This document shows, one piece after another, positions 15,612 through 23,112 of a stretch of DNA of 35,095 nt (positions within the stretch are counted from its first letter, which is position 1; each line of letters begins with the position of its first letter). The position numbers and the translations under genes are program-made. The DNA comes from a virus: positions 1-35,095 of the IMG/VR virus record IMGVR_UViG_3300022848_000033. One strand, written 5' to 3'. The notes beneath the pieces were generated by a model. That model was not told the origin of the DNA, did not search any database, and saw only the letters and a program-made list of their open reading frames with translations.

Positions 15612-17126
15612 ATGAATTTTTCCAAATGGCTATTTTACATAATTGAAGGGCAACTTCAAGATCAGACCTTGAAAATGGTTAATGGTGATCAAAATATATT
15701 CCAACAAATACAAAGTATCTCTCCCGAACCGAAATTCATGCCAATTATTGCTTATTTTCATATATATGAAAAAATAGCATTAAGCCAAATCCGAACAGAA
15801 ATAGGGCGATATATTGAATATGTAAAAAACAAAAAAATACCAATGGTTCAAATAACAAAGCGAGGAGCCTTTTTAGAAAACAAGCCTATTAACTGGATTG
15901 GTTTAACCGAAAAAATACATGCAATTGAAGAAAGAGAAAATTTTATTAACAGAGATGCTAATAAAGATGTCAATGACGGAGTTCCAGTAAAAGGTAAACC
16001 TATTTTCAGTAAGAATAATATTGATGTTTATGAAGCTCACGGTAGAGATAAATGCATTCAATATGGAACAGGATACAGCTTTTGTATTAGTAAACCAGGG
16101 AATACAATGTGGCAAAGCTATCGAGATATACAAGCTAGTACATTCTATTTTGTGTTTGATAGAAATAGAAGTAAACAAGATCCATTACATGTTGTAGTTG
16201 TAGATAGTACCGAAAATGGATGGAGTTTAACTGATAGTAATAATGATACAGGTAATATTGCTCAGTTCGGGTCCGATTCAGAAGCTTACATTTCACATCT
16301 AGTATCAAAAGGAATTCCGAAAGAAATATTTAAGCATATAGAACATGATGAACAAGAAAAACTAGATAAAGAAAAATTAGGTGAACACATAGAAGATCTT
16401 GAGTATTTTGTGAAAGAATTGAGTTATGAAGAAAAAAGCAAATATATTGGACGAGGTCATGATTTAACAGATTCTCAATTTAAATACTTAATCGATAATA
16501 ATTTTGATGATCTAATTAATCAATATATAACAAACGGAGAGCCTTTAAATAAAAAAGAGCTTGTTCTGTTAAAAAACAAGCTCCTGAAATCTTACTTTAG
16601 AACCAGAATAAAAACAGCTACAAAAACTGGTTTTTATAAAATTTCCAAGGATGAATTAGAGTATTTTGACAAAAAAATGTTCTTAAGTAATTTACAAATA
16701 TTTAATCTTAATCATTTGATGGATGTTTTTGCAGGAACATACCCTAACCTCATTTTAACCGATTCTGATATAGCTGATACTGCAAATAAAATTTATGAAA
16801 TCGCATCGAAAAATCCTTTTAATGCTAAAAATATGAATTATTTCTTTGAAGATCCAAGAGTAATAAAAGCTCTAGTGAGAACCGGGGAAGATGATGTTCT
16901 ATTTGTTGGTGATCGATTTATTCGTGGAGCAATGTTCACAGGAATAAGTAAGTTTATGACAAGAGCAGCTTTAGGTAAAATTAACGATATTGATCCTGAT
17001 ATTGTCGAGAAATTTGTAGTAAAACTTTACAAGAAATATCTCCCTAACAAGAAAAAATTTCTAATGGAAGATTTTGAAGATTATTTTAAACTAATAGGCA
17101 AAGAACATTTATTGGACACACTATGA
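15612..17126 (+). CDS. Large phage protein of unknown function with the F-x-x-W leader
   Basis: 504 residues. The N-terminus MNFSKWLFYIIEGQ carries the leader shared by several genes here. The core (about 150-225) contains GRDKCIQYGTGYSFCISKPG, N-x-MWQSYRD, FYFVFDRNRS and HVVVVDSTENGWSLTDSNN, a conserved G-T-(x)n-C-I-(x)n-Y-R pattern that I associate with large phage proteins but cannot give a function. The rest is a long helical, charged region. The stop overlaps the ATG of the GNAT gene (ATGA-type overlap), so both are one transcript. With the leader and a possible late promoter it is a candidate internal virion protein. Confidence 0.8.
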   Translation: MNFSKWLFYIIEGQLQDQTLKMVNGDQNIFQQIQSISPEPKFMPIIAYFHIYEKIALSQIRTEIGRYIEYVKNKKIPMVQITKRGAFLENKPINWIGLTEKIHAIEERENFINRDANKDVNDGVPVKGKPIFSKNNIDVYEAHGRDKCIQYGTGYSFCISKPGNTMWQSYRDIQASTFYFVFDRNRSKQDPLHVVVVDSTENGWSLTDSNNDTGNIAQFGSDSEAYISHLVSKGIPKEIFKHIEHDEQEKLDKEKLGEHIEDLEYFVKELSYEEKSKYIGRGHDLTDSQFKYLIDNNFDDLINQYITNGEPLNKKELVLLKNKLLKSYFRTRIKTATKTGFYKISKDELEYFDKKMFLSNLQIFNLNHLMDVFAGTYPNLILTDSDIADTANKIYEIASKNPFNAKNMNYFFEDPRVIKALVRTGEDDVLFVGDRFIRGAMFTGISKFMTRAALGKINDIDPDIVEKFVVKLYKKYLPNKKKFLMEDFEDYFKLIGKEHLLDTL

Positions 17127-17518
17127 ATTTTAATCAATGGATGCTAGTAGAAAATAACACTGATGTACAGATATCAACACCTATAAGAAAGCATTCTAGT
17201 TTTTCTGAAGAATATGAATATACCACAAATGGCGGTATTTTAAGGATAGTAAATCCTAATTCTCAATGGTGGAAATACAGTGTTGTCGAGACTCACGTTC
17301 AAGAGGATTATCGAAGACAAGGAATCGCTTCTATTCTTATAGATAAAGCTCTTGAACACCTCAAAGGAAAAGGAGATATTGCTGCTCAAACTTCGACTGA
17401 TGCAAGCATAATGTTGTTTTGGAATAAAGGTTTTCGTAATCAAAGCAATAATTTAGAAGAAGCTTTAAACACTAGAAAAGAAAATTCTTCTGTTTTGTTG
17501 ATTTATAAAAATAGTTAA
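17123..17518 (+). CDS. GNAT-family N-acetyltransferase with the shared leader
   Basis: 131 residues, opening MNFNQWMLVENN. The acetyl-CoA site follows the GNAT pattern: VVETHVQEDYRRQGIASILI (motif A with R/Q-x-x-G-x-A), then AQTSTDASIMLFWNKGFR (motif B). The substrate is unknown. It overlaps the 504-residue gene upstream by four bases. A GNAT enzyme with a packaging-type leader suggests an enzyme delivered with phage DNA, which is inference. Confidence 0.85.
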   Translation: MNFNQWMLVENNTDVQISTPIRKHSSFSEEYEYTTNGGILRIVNPNSQWWKYSVVETHVQEDYRRQGIASILIDKALEHLKGKGDIAAQTSTDASIMLFWNKGFRNQSNNLEEALNTRKENSSVLLIYKNS

Positions 17519-17540
17519 AACTAAGAGATAGGTGCTTTAT

Positions 17541-17636
17541 CCATCGGCGGCTCTCATCCCACTACCCTAAAGAGGTTTGGGTCGGAGTACCGACCCAAAC
17601 TTTCTACGAAAGTAGGGGTTTTCTCGCCGCCGATGG
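17541..17636. mobile_element. 96-bp palindromic IS200/IS605-type left-end element
   Basis: The sequence equals the left end of the 343-bp element read on the minus strand, but closes on itself: arms CCATCGGCGGC and GCCGCCGATGG, flanked by TTTAT (17536-17540) and ATAAA (17637-17641). It lacks the right end. It holds the internal repeat GTTTGGGTCGG / CCGACCCAAAC and would fold into one long hairpin. It lies between the converging GNAT and folA-like genes, where it may act as a two-way terminator. Confidence 0.7.
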
Positions 17637-17666
17637 ATAAAAACAAAAATATGTAATTTTACAAAA

Positions 17667-18164
17667 TTACATAACTAATTCTCTAAACACAAAATCCCCT
17701 TTATCTACTTCATTAGCCAATAGTAGATCATCAAAAGCACTAATGTCAATTGAAGTATCACCAGTATATTCTCCAAGAACAACAGAATGATATACTTTGT
17801 CATATAACCTAGTTTCCAAAATGTATTCATATATCTGTTTACCACCAATAATAAAACATTCCTGGCAACCTAACTTTTCTGCAAAATCTAAACCATGTTC
17901 TATAGCAGAAAAAAGATAACACTCTCTTTCAGGATGTGTCAAAGATTCAGGGAAATCAGAATAATCCCTAGATATAACAATATTACATCTATCTTTTAAT
18001 GGTCTTACAGGTAATGATTGCCATGTCTTCCTACCCATCAAAACAGTATTGTTCAACGTCAAAGATTTAAATATCTTTAAATCTTCAGGTAGATTCCAAG
18101 GTAATGCATTATCTTTACCTATAAGCCCATTCTTGTCAGTTGCAAGAATTAATGATCTAAGCAT
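17667..18164 (-). CDS. folA: Dihydrofolate reductase
   Basis: 165 residues of normal DHFR length. Seen: LILATDKNGLIGKDNALPWN (Met20-loop region), LPEDLKIFKSLT with the active acidic residue in the first helix, VLMGRKTWQSLP for NADPH binding, and ECFIIGGKQIYEYIL (GG motif). It reduces dihydrofolate to tetrahydrofolate, which resupplies the cofactor oxidised by thymidylate synthase. thyA lies 0.6 kb upstream on the same strand with two coupled small genes between, a phage nucleotide-supply group like T4 td-frd. A TATAAATA box stands 23 bases before the ATG. Confidence 0.95.
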   Translation of the reverse strand: MLRSLILATDKNGLIGKDNALPWNLPEDLKIFKSLTLNNTVLMGRKTWQSLPVRPLKDRCNIVISRDYSDFPESLTHPERECYLFSAIEHGLDFAEKLGCQECFIIGGKQIYEYILETRLYDKVYHSVVLGEYTGDTSIDISAFDDLLLANEVDKGDFVFRELVM

Positions 18165-18186
18165 TTATGTTTTTGTATTGTTTAAA

Positions 18187-18194
18187 TATTTATA
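18187..18194 (-). promoter_or_regulatory. TATAAATA box before folA
   Basis: TATAAATA on the minus strand, 23 bases upstream of the folA ATG. It fits a T4-like late promoter, but chance copies are common at this base composition and T4 frd is not a late gene. Confidence 0.2.
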
Positions 18195-18213
18195 TTAATC
18201 TTCAAATAATTTT

Positions 18214-18420
18214 TCAATGATCTAAGCATTCATACGCCAATTGAATCAGTTCATCTAGTTCACTAGGTGTCATCTCAATACCAATATTCGCTATCTGATT
18301 TCGTAATTTCACTTTTTCTACAGGAGAATATGATGCATATGCTTCAAAAATTTCTCTATTCTCTTTACAATGCTTGATCAATGTTTCAAGATTATTCTGC
18401 TTGTTCTTTACTCTCGACAT
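18214..18420 (-). CDS. Small protein of unknown function
   Basis: 68 residues, MSRVKNKQNNLETLIKHCKE start, helical and charged. The piece GIEMTPSELDELI resembles GLELTPEELMMKL in the small protein at 20404-20631. The gene overlaps the stop of the upstream gene by 13 bases. No family recognised. Confidence 0.6.
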   Translation of the reverse strand: MSRVKNKQNNLETLIKHCKENREIFEAYASYSPVEKVKLRNQIANIGIEMTPSELDELIQLAYECLDH

Positions 18421-18761
18421 ATTATTTTCATACTATTTGGGTTTAATATTGCTAATCGAGCCTCATATACAGGCTCAAGACTTGATTTAAAATAAAAATA
18501 ATCAAATCTATAAGGATTATAGCTTACATCATGAGCTATATCCAGACTTTTATTAAAGTCGTTTTCAGTAGAAATTAAACATCCTCGAACGAAGGCATGA
18601 ACGTTCTTAACTTTTTTCTCTAAAACACGTTTTCTTCCTGCTGGCTGAACAACAAATCTGCAATTTTCTAAAATCAAATATCGAGAATAAAGAATAACTT
18701 TGCCTTTCTGTCTTACAGAATAGCAGTTCTTGTTTAAATTCTTATAGCATTCAACATTCAT
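18408..18761 (-). CDS. Conserved phage protein of unknown function
   Basis: 117 residues. Regular blocks are visible: NLNKNCYSVRQKGKVILYSR, ENCRFVVQPAGRKRVLEKK, KNVHAFVRGCL and SYNPYRFDYFYFKSS. This layout (a KG-beta strand, then AGR-x-RV, K-NVHAFV-G and YNPY-x2-F) is one I know from small conserved proteins of large phages and some bacteria; no function is known to me. Its ATG overlaps the thyA stop as TAATG, so translation is coupled to thyA. Confidence 0.7.
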   Translation of the reverse strand: MNVECYKNLNKNCYSVRQKGKVILYSRYLILENCRFVVQPAGRKRVLEKKVKNVHAFVRGCLISTENDFNKSLDIAHDVSYNPYRFDYFYFKSSLEPVYEARLAILNPNSMKIICRE

Positions 18762-19633
18762 TAAACCGATATAGGAACCTTCATTCTTGGCAAGGGATTA
18801 TAATCTTCTAAAGTAAAGTCATCTGCGACGTAATCATAAATCGATTCTCTTTTATTTAATTTGAGAATAGGAGAATTCGGTTTATCTCGATCAAGGTATT
18901 CTTTAACTAAATCAATATGATTTAGATAGATGTGAGCATTACCAGAAGTGTGATATAGTTTTTCTGGCTTCATATCAAATAATTGAGCGAACATATAAGT
19001 ATAAAATGCTGCACCTTGAAGGTTGGTCGAGAGATTTCCCACAAACATATCACTACTACGCTGAAAAACACAACACGATAATTTATTCAATTCCCCTGAT
19101 TCATCTGGCACAGGCACAAATTGATAAACTAAATGGCACGGCGGCAATTTACAATGTTTTGAATCAACAACGTCTGGTCTCCAAAAAGAAAATAATATCC
19201 TTCTAGATTCTCGATTATTTTTTAATAGATCTAAAACATAATCAATTTGATTAAATCCTTTTTCTGGGTCAATGACTTTTTCGATAGTTCCATTAAAATT
19301 AATTAAATTAGGACCATAGCCATAACCAATAGAAGATTTCTTGAAATTTGGTTCAGAAAATGAGTCATCTTCCCAGAAATCCCAAACATTTGATCCCATT
19401 TCTCGCAAATCAGAGATTAGATCTGAACCTGTTAAAAACCATAAATATTCTTTTAACATGCTTTTCCAAGATGTTTTTCTCCTAGTAGGTATTGGAACTC
19501 TTTCAGAAATGTCAATTTCTGTGTGAACTCCAGGAAGATAAAGGGTTCCTGTGCCAGTTCTGTCATTTGACCGATAACCCTCATCCAAAACTTTTTGGAG
19601 ATTGACATCGAAATTATCAAGAATGTAAGTCAT
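18761..19633 (-). CDS. thyA: Thymidylate synthase (ThyA)
   Basis: 290 residues, usual for ThyA. Seen: GYRSNDRTGTGTLYLPG (phosphate-binding Arg), WKSMLKEYLWFLTG, the nucleophile region KLPPCHLVYQF with Cys 166, CCVFQRSSDMFVGN, and the C-terminal SGNAHIYLNHIDLVKEYL with the His and Asn that bind dUMP. The C-terminus ends PRMKVPISV, short but in place. It methylates dUMP to dTMP with methylene-tetrahydrofolate. It heads the thyA to folA run. No intron is visible, unlike T4 td. Confidence 0.96.
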   Translation of the reverse strand: MTYILDNFDVNLQKVLDEGYRSNDRTGTGTLYLPGVHTEIDISERVPIPTRRKTSWKSMLKEYLWFLTGSDLISDLREMGSNVWDFWEDDSFSEPNFKKSSIGYGYGPNLINFNGTIEKVIDPEKGFNQIDYVLDLLKNNRESRRILFSFWRPDVVDSKHCKLPPCHLVYQFVPVPDESGELNKLSCCVFQRSSDMFVGNLSTNLQGAAFYTYMFAQLFDMKPEKLYHTSGNAHIYLNHIDLVKEYLDRDKPNSPILKLNKRESIYDYVADDFTLEDYNPLPRMKVPISV

Positions 19634-19702
19634 ATATACTTTTTATGTAGAAGTATCAATTTTCTACATTTTAGCAAGTCAAAGAATCTATGGCAATGAA
19701 TT

Positions 19703-20407
19703 ATGTTAAATTTTAAAGAATGGCTCAAAGAAATTTTATTAGAAAATATCCAAGGAGAATATTGGATTATGGATGGATTTGCTATGGGGGCTGATGGGGG
19801 TTTAAACGACTTCAATCACGAAGGCTATGCAATAGAAAACGCAAGGCAAATTATCATTTCAGATGCTGAAGATTATGTAGACTCTTATTCTTACGGTGAA
19901 TATATTGACTGGGACCAATTCCTAAAAGATTTACTAAATGGTTATGTAGAAGAAAATCCAAAATATGAAGAGTTAGTGGATGATGATCCAAACCAACTTC
20001 TTTCTATTATATGGAAGGAATTACAAATTGACCCAGAAATTTTAAGTATTGCTTATGATCAAGGAGATGTAAGAAATTTAGCAATGAAGAAGTGGGGCTG
20101 GAAAGCTGCAAGAGGTAATCACGTTCAAACATGGACTCTTACTAGAGAAGATTCACTAAGTATAATATCAGGTTTACATGAAGTTCTTCCTTATGACAAT
20201 AAGCAAGACTTTGAAATAGAATTAGAAGTAATGTCAACCAGGAAATTGTACCAGATACCACTTTCTATTTTGAATACTGGCAATCCAATGAAAATAATGA
20301 ATTACGATAGAGAAAAGCAAAATTCAGAAAAAGAAAAATCATATTCCAATGCATTTAACCAAATAAACAAACCTTCTAATCCTTTTTATAGTAGGTTTGG
20401 TGATTAG
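19703..20407 (+). CDS. Unknown protein with the shared leader
   Basis: 234 residues, opening MLNFKEWLKEILLEN. The body is acidic (YVEENPKYEELVDDDPNQLL) and contains GDVRNLAMKKWGWKAARGNHVQTW, a basic-aromatic patch, and then ends in a polar Asn/Ser/Lys tail. No catalytic motif recognised. The leader places it with the other candidate internal virion proteins. Its stop overlaps the end of the minus-strand gene at 20404. Confidence 0.7.
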   Translation: MLNFKEWLKEILLENIQGEYWIMDGFAMGADGGLNDFNHEGYAIENARQIIISDAEDYVDSYSYGEYIDWDQFLKDLLNGYVEENPKYEELVDDDPNQLLSIIWKELQIDPEILSIAYDQGDVRNLAMKKWGWKAARGNHVQTWTLTREDSLSIISGLHEVLPYDNKQDFEIELEVMSTRKLYQIPLSILNTGNPMKIMNYDREKQNSEKEKSYSNAFNQINKPSNPFYSRFGD

Positions 20408-20631
20408 GTTGTCTTGCTCTCCAGAATTATTTCTTTTACCATCATCTCAAACCATCTATTTTCCAGTTCGTTACCTCTACCTACCATCTCACAAATACCT
20501 TTTTCATTTGTAAGATCTAATATACCAACCTGTCCACTTAATTTCATCATGAGTTCTTCAGGTGTTAATTCAAGACCTTTCTCAGCTAGAAGCTCTCTTA
20601 GTCTATAAAAATCAGTCTTTGCTATGTTCAT
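20404..20631 (-). CDS. Small protein of unknown function
   Basis: Start taken at ATG 20631 (MNIAKTDFYRLRELLAEKG); the longer frame begins in the Lys-coding tail of the preceding gene. 75 residues, with GLELTPEELMMKLSG similar to a piece of the protein at 18214-18420. It overlaps the upstream gene by 20 bases in another frame. Confidence 0.6.
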   Translation of the reverse strand: MNIAKTDFYRLRELLAEKGLELTPEELMMKLSGQVGILDLTNEKGICEMVGRGNELENRWFEMMVKEIILESKTT

Positions 20632-20761
20632 TTTTTTTCTTCTTCTTTTTAGGTTTTTTATTATAATTAGCACCTAAAGGTAGTGCAAGACCTGCAACAT
20701 CTGCTGATGATGTTGCATTTTCTTTTAGTTTTTCTTTTAAGAATTCTTTGAACTTTTTCAT
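20612..20761 (-). CDS. 49-residue basic-tailed protein with the leader
   Basis: A short frame between two other genes: leader MKKFKEFLKEKLKEN, a small-residue middle ATSSADVAGLALPLGA and a C-terminal tail with six Lys in a row. Its ATG shares a base with the TAA of the upstream gene (TAATG), which supports coupling. The size, leader and basic tail resemble small head-core or DNA-binding internal proteins of T4-like phages; this comparison is inference. Confidence 0.6.
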   Translation of the reverse strand: MKKFKEFLKEKLKENATSSADVAGLALPLGANYNKKPKKKKKKNEHSKD

Positions 20762-21135
20762 TACATCCCCATTGGACTTTGTGGTTGATTTAATCCTTGA
20801 CTCATAAGTTGATTGAATTGATCAATATTTAATGTAATTCTTTGACCACCCATCGATGAAGCCAATTGTGTTCCATCATCATCTTTAGAGTAGGTTCTAG
20901 TATTTAGGCTCTTATCTGGTGATATTTTTATTGTCACATGAGTCACTTCTTCGCCAGATTTCTGAAAATCTTCTATAGTAAAATGAATTTTATTCATTAA
21001 CTTATCACCTATTTTCACATTAGATGCTACGTAAGAATTACCCTTTAGGTGTTCTGCTCCTATTGATAATTCTCTATCTAAACCAGATAAGTACCCTTGT
21101 TCTGCTAAATTAATATAAGATTTAAAATTTTCCAT
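20761..21135 (-). CDS. Unknown protein with N-terminal leader-like helix
   Basis: ATG 21135 chosen so that the protein opens MENFKSYINLAEQGYL; the longer frame would overlap the divergent gene at 21153. 124 residues. The middle KLMNKIHFTIEDFQKSGEEVTHVTIKISP looks like a beta-rich fold. The C-terminus is Gln/Met/Pro-rich (QLMSQGLNQPQSPMGM). No family recognised. Confidence 0.6.
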   Translation of the reverse strand: MENFKSYINLAEQGYLSGLDRELSIGAEHLKGNSYVASNVKIGDKLMNKIHFTIEDFQKSGEEVTHVTIKISPDKSLNTRTYSKDDDGTQLASSMGGQRITLNIDQFNQLMSQGLNQPQSPMGM

Positions 21136-21152
21136 AATATCTATATAGTAAT

Positions 21153-21803
21153 ATGACACTTCCATTTAATAATAAATCAAGACAAAGAAAATTTAATTGT
21201 TTTGTTTGTGGTACAGAACTTCCTTCTTTAGAAGATTTCAAAGAACATGTAGTTAAAGAGCATGAAGAACTGAAGGATTATATTATATGTCCTGTACCAC
21301 ACTGTAAAACGCCCGTTAGGGACCTCAAAATGCATGTTAAGTGCAATCACCCAGGATTAGATACTAAACGTCTTAAAGGTCCTCTCAGGGCTATTGTGTG
21401 GCGTGATTTCAAGAATGGTAAGACTAAAAAGAAAGTAAACTTCAAAAAAGGTGTCCATGAATCAACTAAAATGAAAAAAGGCTTTATTTTTAGAAGTGGA
21501 ATGGAAGAAAGTGTCTTTAAAGCCTTAGATGATCATAAAGACATATTAGCTTATGAAGTAGAACCTTTTGTAATTGAGTATTTCTTTGAGGGAGCTAATC
21601 ATAAATACACTCCTGATGTATTTGTTACATTTCAAGATGGGAAGGAAGAGATCTGGGAAATTAAGCCAGAGAATCAAACAGAAATGGCTATTAATAAAGC
21701 TAAATGGGAAGCTGCCAGACAAGCAGGTAAAATGCGAGGATGGGAGTTTAAAGTAATTACAGAGAAATCCGTAAAAAACCTTATTAATGAAGCTAAAAAA
21801 TGA
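21153..21803 (+). CDS. Zinc-finger TnsA-like PD-(D/E)XK nuclease
   Basis: 216 residues. The N-terminus holds a C2H2-type finger (CFVCGTELPSLEDFKEHVVKEH) and a second Cys/His group (CPVPHCKTPVRDLKMHVKCNH). The C-terminal part (about 115-180) fits the TnsA-like nuclease: SGMEESVFKALDD, then EVEPFVIEYFF, HKYTPDVFV and EIWEIKPE, giving the E-D-ExK set. In phages such nucleases process DNA ends or help head completion; which applies here is open. Its stop overlaps the start of the ART-like gene (ATGA-type), so they are co-translated. Confidence 0.8.
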   Translation: MTLPFNNKSRQRKFNCFVCGTELPSLEDFKEHVVKEHEELKDYIICPVPHCKTPVRDLKMHVKCNHPGLDTKRLKGPLRAIVWRDFKNGKTKKKVNFKKGVHESTKMKKGFIFRSGMEESVFKALDDHKDILAYEVEPFVIEYFFEGANHKYTPDVFVTFQDGKEEIWEIKPENQTEMAINKAKWEAARQAGKMRGWEFKVITEKSVKNLINEAKK

Positions 21804-22399
21804 ATTTTATAGAATGGTTATTAACTGAAAAGACTTTGTACCATGGAACAGTGGTAGATAATTTGAATGATATTAAAAGATTTGGTTTAGTCGCTGGATG
21901 GCATAATGATGATGGTCCTGGAGATTTCGTACAGCATTATTACGGCGATTATGCTCCTGAAGATATGAGTCAGGTTCGTCAAGGAATATTTATGGCTGAC
22001 AAAAAATCATTACATAAAGCTGTTACCGCTATGGAATTTCATGTCGCTAAAAAAATGAATAAAGACACAGGTGATGTTTCAGATATTGATATTAGAAATC
22101 ACGGACTTATAGTAATAATCAAAGATGAAGACGATTACCACAAACCGTATGATCCTAATAATTACGAAGATGAAAATCATGACATGTTCGGCATTGAAGA
22201 TGGTGATTATGCTGCTGAGAATGAATCTGGCGATTTATATTTAAGAGGTTCGAAATTACTCAAATTCCTTCAAATGAATGGATATGCAGATTTCGGGAAA
22301 AACAATTCAGAAAAATGGAAGAACAAATTACAAGGAAATAAAGATTCAATTGAAATGAGCAAGTATCCGTTACTTAGATGGGCAAATAAACAAAACTAG
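21800..22399 (+). CDS. ADP-ribosyltransferase-like protein with the shared leader
   Basis: 199 residues. After the leader MNFIEWLLTEK comes LYHGTVVDNLNDIKRFGL, the first motif of ADP-ribosyltransferase and related NAD-binding folds (Y-H-G-T with I-x-x-x-G-L). QGIFMADKKSLHKAVTAM gives the middle strand/helix, and ENESGDLYLRGSKLL could hold the late acidic residue. No clear EXE motif is seen, so activity is uncertain. T4 Alt is a packaged ADP-ribosyltransferase with a cleaved leader, and this gene fits that plan. It follows the zinc-finger nuclease with a four-base overlap. Confidence 0.65.
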   Translation: MNFIEWLLTEKTLYHGTVVDNLNDIKRFGLVAGWHNDDGPGDFVQHYYGDYAPEDMSQVRQGIFMADKKSLHKAVTAMEFHVAKKMNKDTGDVSDIDIRNHGLIVIIKDEDDYHKPYDPNNYEDENHDMFGIEDGDYAAENESGDLYLRGSKLLKFLQMNGYADFGKNNSEKWKNKLQGNKDSIEMSKYPLLRWANKQN

Positions 22400-22429
22400 A
22401 TTCAACTTAGCGATTTTGCTAAATTGAAT
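22400..22429 (+). promoter_or_regulatory. Stem-loop in front of the 22432 start
   Basis: TTCAACTTAGC and GCTAAATTGAA pair with one mismatch around GATTTT, starting right after the upstream TAG and ending three bases before the ATG. No Shine-Dalgarno is visible outside it, so the hairpin occupies the ribosome site. Confidence 0.4.
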
Positions 22430-22431
22430 TC

Positions 22432-23112
22432 ATGAGCATAGAATCTTTTACAAAACATTATATTTTACCTCAAACGATAAAGTTCGTAAATGAAACCTAT
22501 TCCCCACAAAGACTCATAAGAAGATTTGATGAACCTATACCAGAAAAGTACACTGGAAAATCCTCATACAGAAGTAGAATTGGTATCATCATGGAAGGTG
22601 TTCTTGGAGATAAAATAAATGAAATTTTATCACAAAGCTTTTCTAATCAATTTACATTAACCAATAATCTAGTCAACGAATTCCCTGATTTCTACATAAG
22701 GGATCAATCTTTTAATATTAAAATGGGTTTAGATATTAAATGCGTTCACAGGAAATCAGAAGAGAAGTCCGCAAGATTTGATACTTTGATTAAAGATTTG
22801 AAAGAAGATGACTTCTTGTTATTGATATCTTGGGATTGGAAGTCAATTGGAGATGCTTCATTCCCTTACATACTTGACCACGCTCTTATTAAAGCTATTC
22901 CTATTGCCAAAGAAAGGGATAAACGTTTGAGAATAACAGGAGGTTGTATCCAAGATGGCAAAGTTTATATCAAGTCCAAAAAAGATAACAAAATGATTAA
23001 AGATAATCATAATTTTGGAAAGCTAAATAGATTAATACATGAATCTAGAATAAATCAACTTTTTTGTAAAGATGTGGAAGAGTATATAAAATTTACAAAG
23101 AAGTTAGATTAA
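22432..23112 (+). CDS. Restriction-endonuclease-like (PD-(D/E)XK) protein
   Basis: 226 residues. RSRIGIIMEGVLGDKINEIL supplies an early Glu helix, NEFPDFYIRD the Asp, and MGLDIKCVHRKSEEKSARFD the D-x-K strand typical of type II restriction enzymes (E...PD...D-x-K). DDFLLLISWDWKSIG follows as the next strand. It could be a phage-encoded restriction-like nuclease that attacks host DNA or a packaging/repair nuclease. There is no partner methylase nearby. It ends by overlapping the convergent cupin gene by four bases. Confidence 0.7.
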   Translation: MSIESFTKHYILPQTIKFVNETYSPQRLIRRFDEPIPEKYTGKSSYRSRIGIIMEGVLGDKINEILSQSFSNQFTLTNNLVNEFPDFYIRDQSFNIKMGLDIKCVHRKSEEKSARFDTLIKDLKEDDFLLLISWDWKSIGDASFPYILDHALIKAIPIAKERDKRLRITGGCIQDGKVYIKSKKDNKMIKDNHNFGKLNRLIHESRINQLFCKDVEEYIKFTKKLD

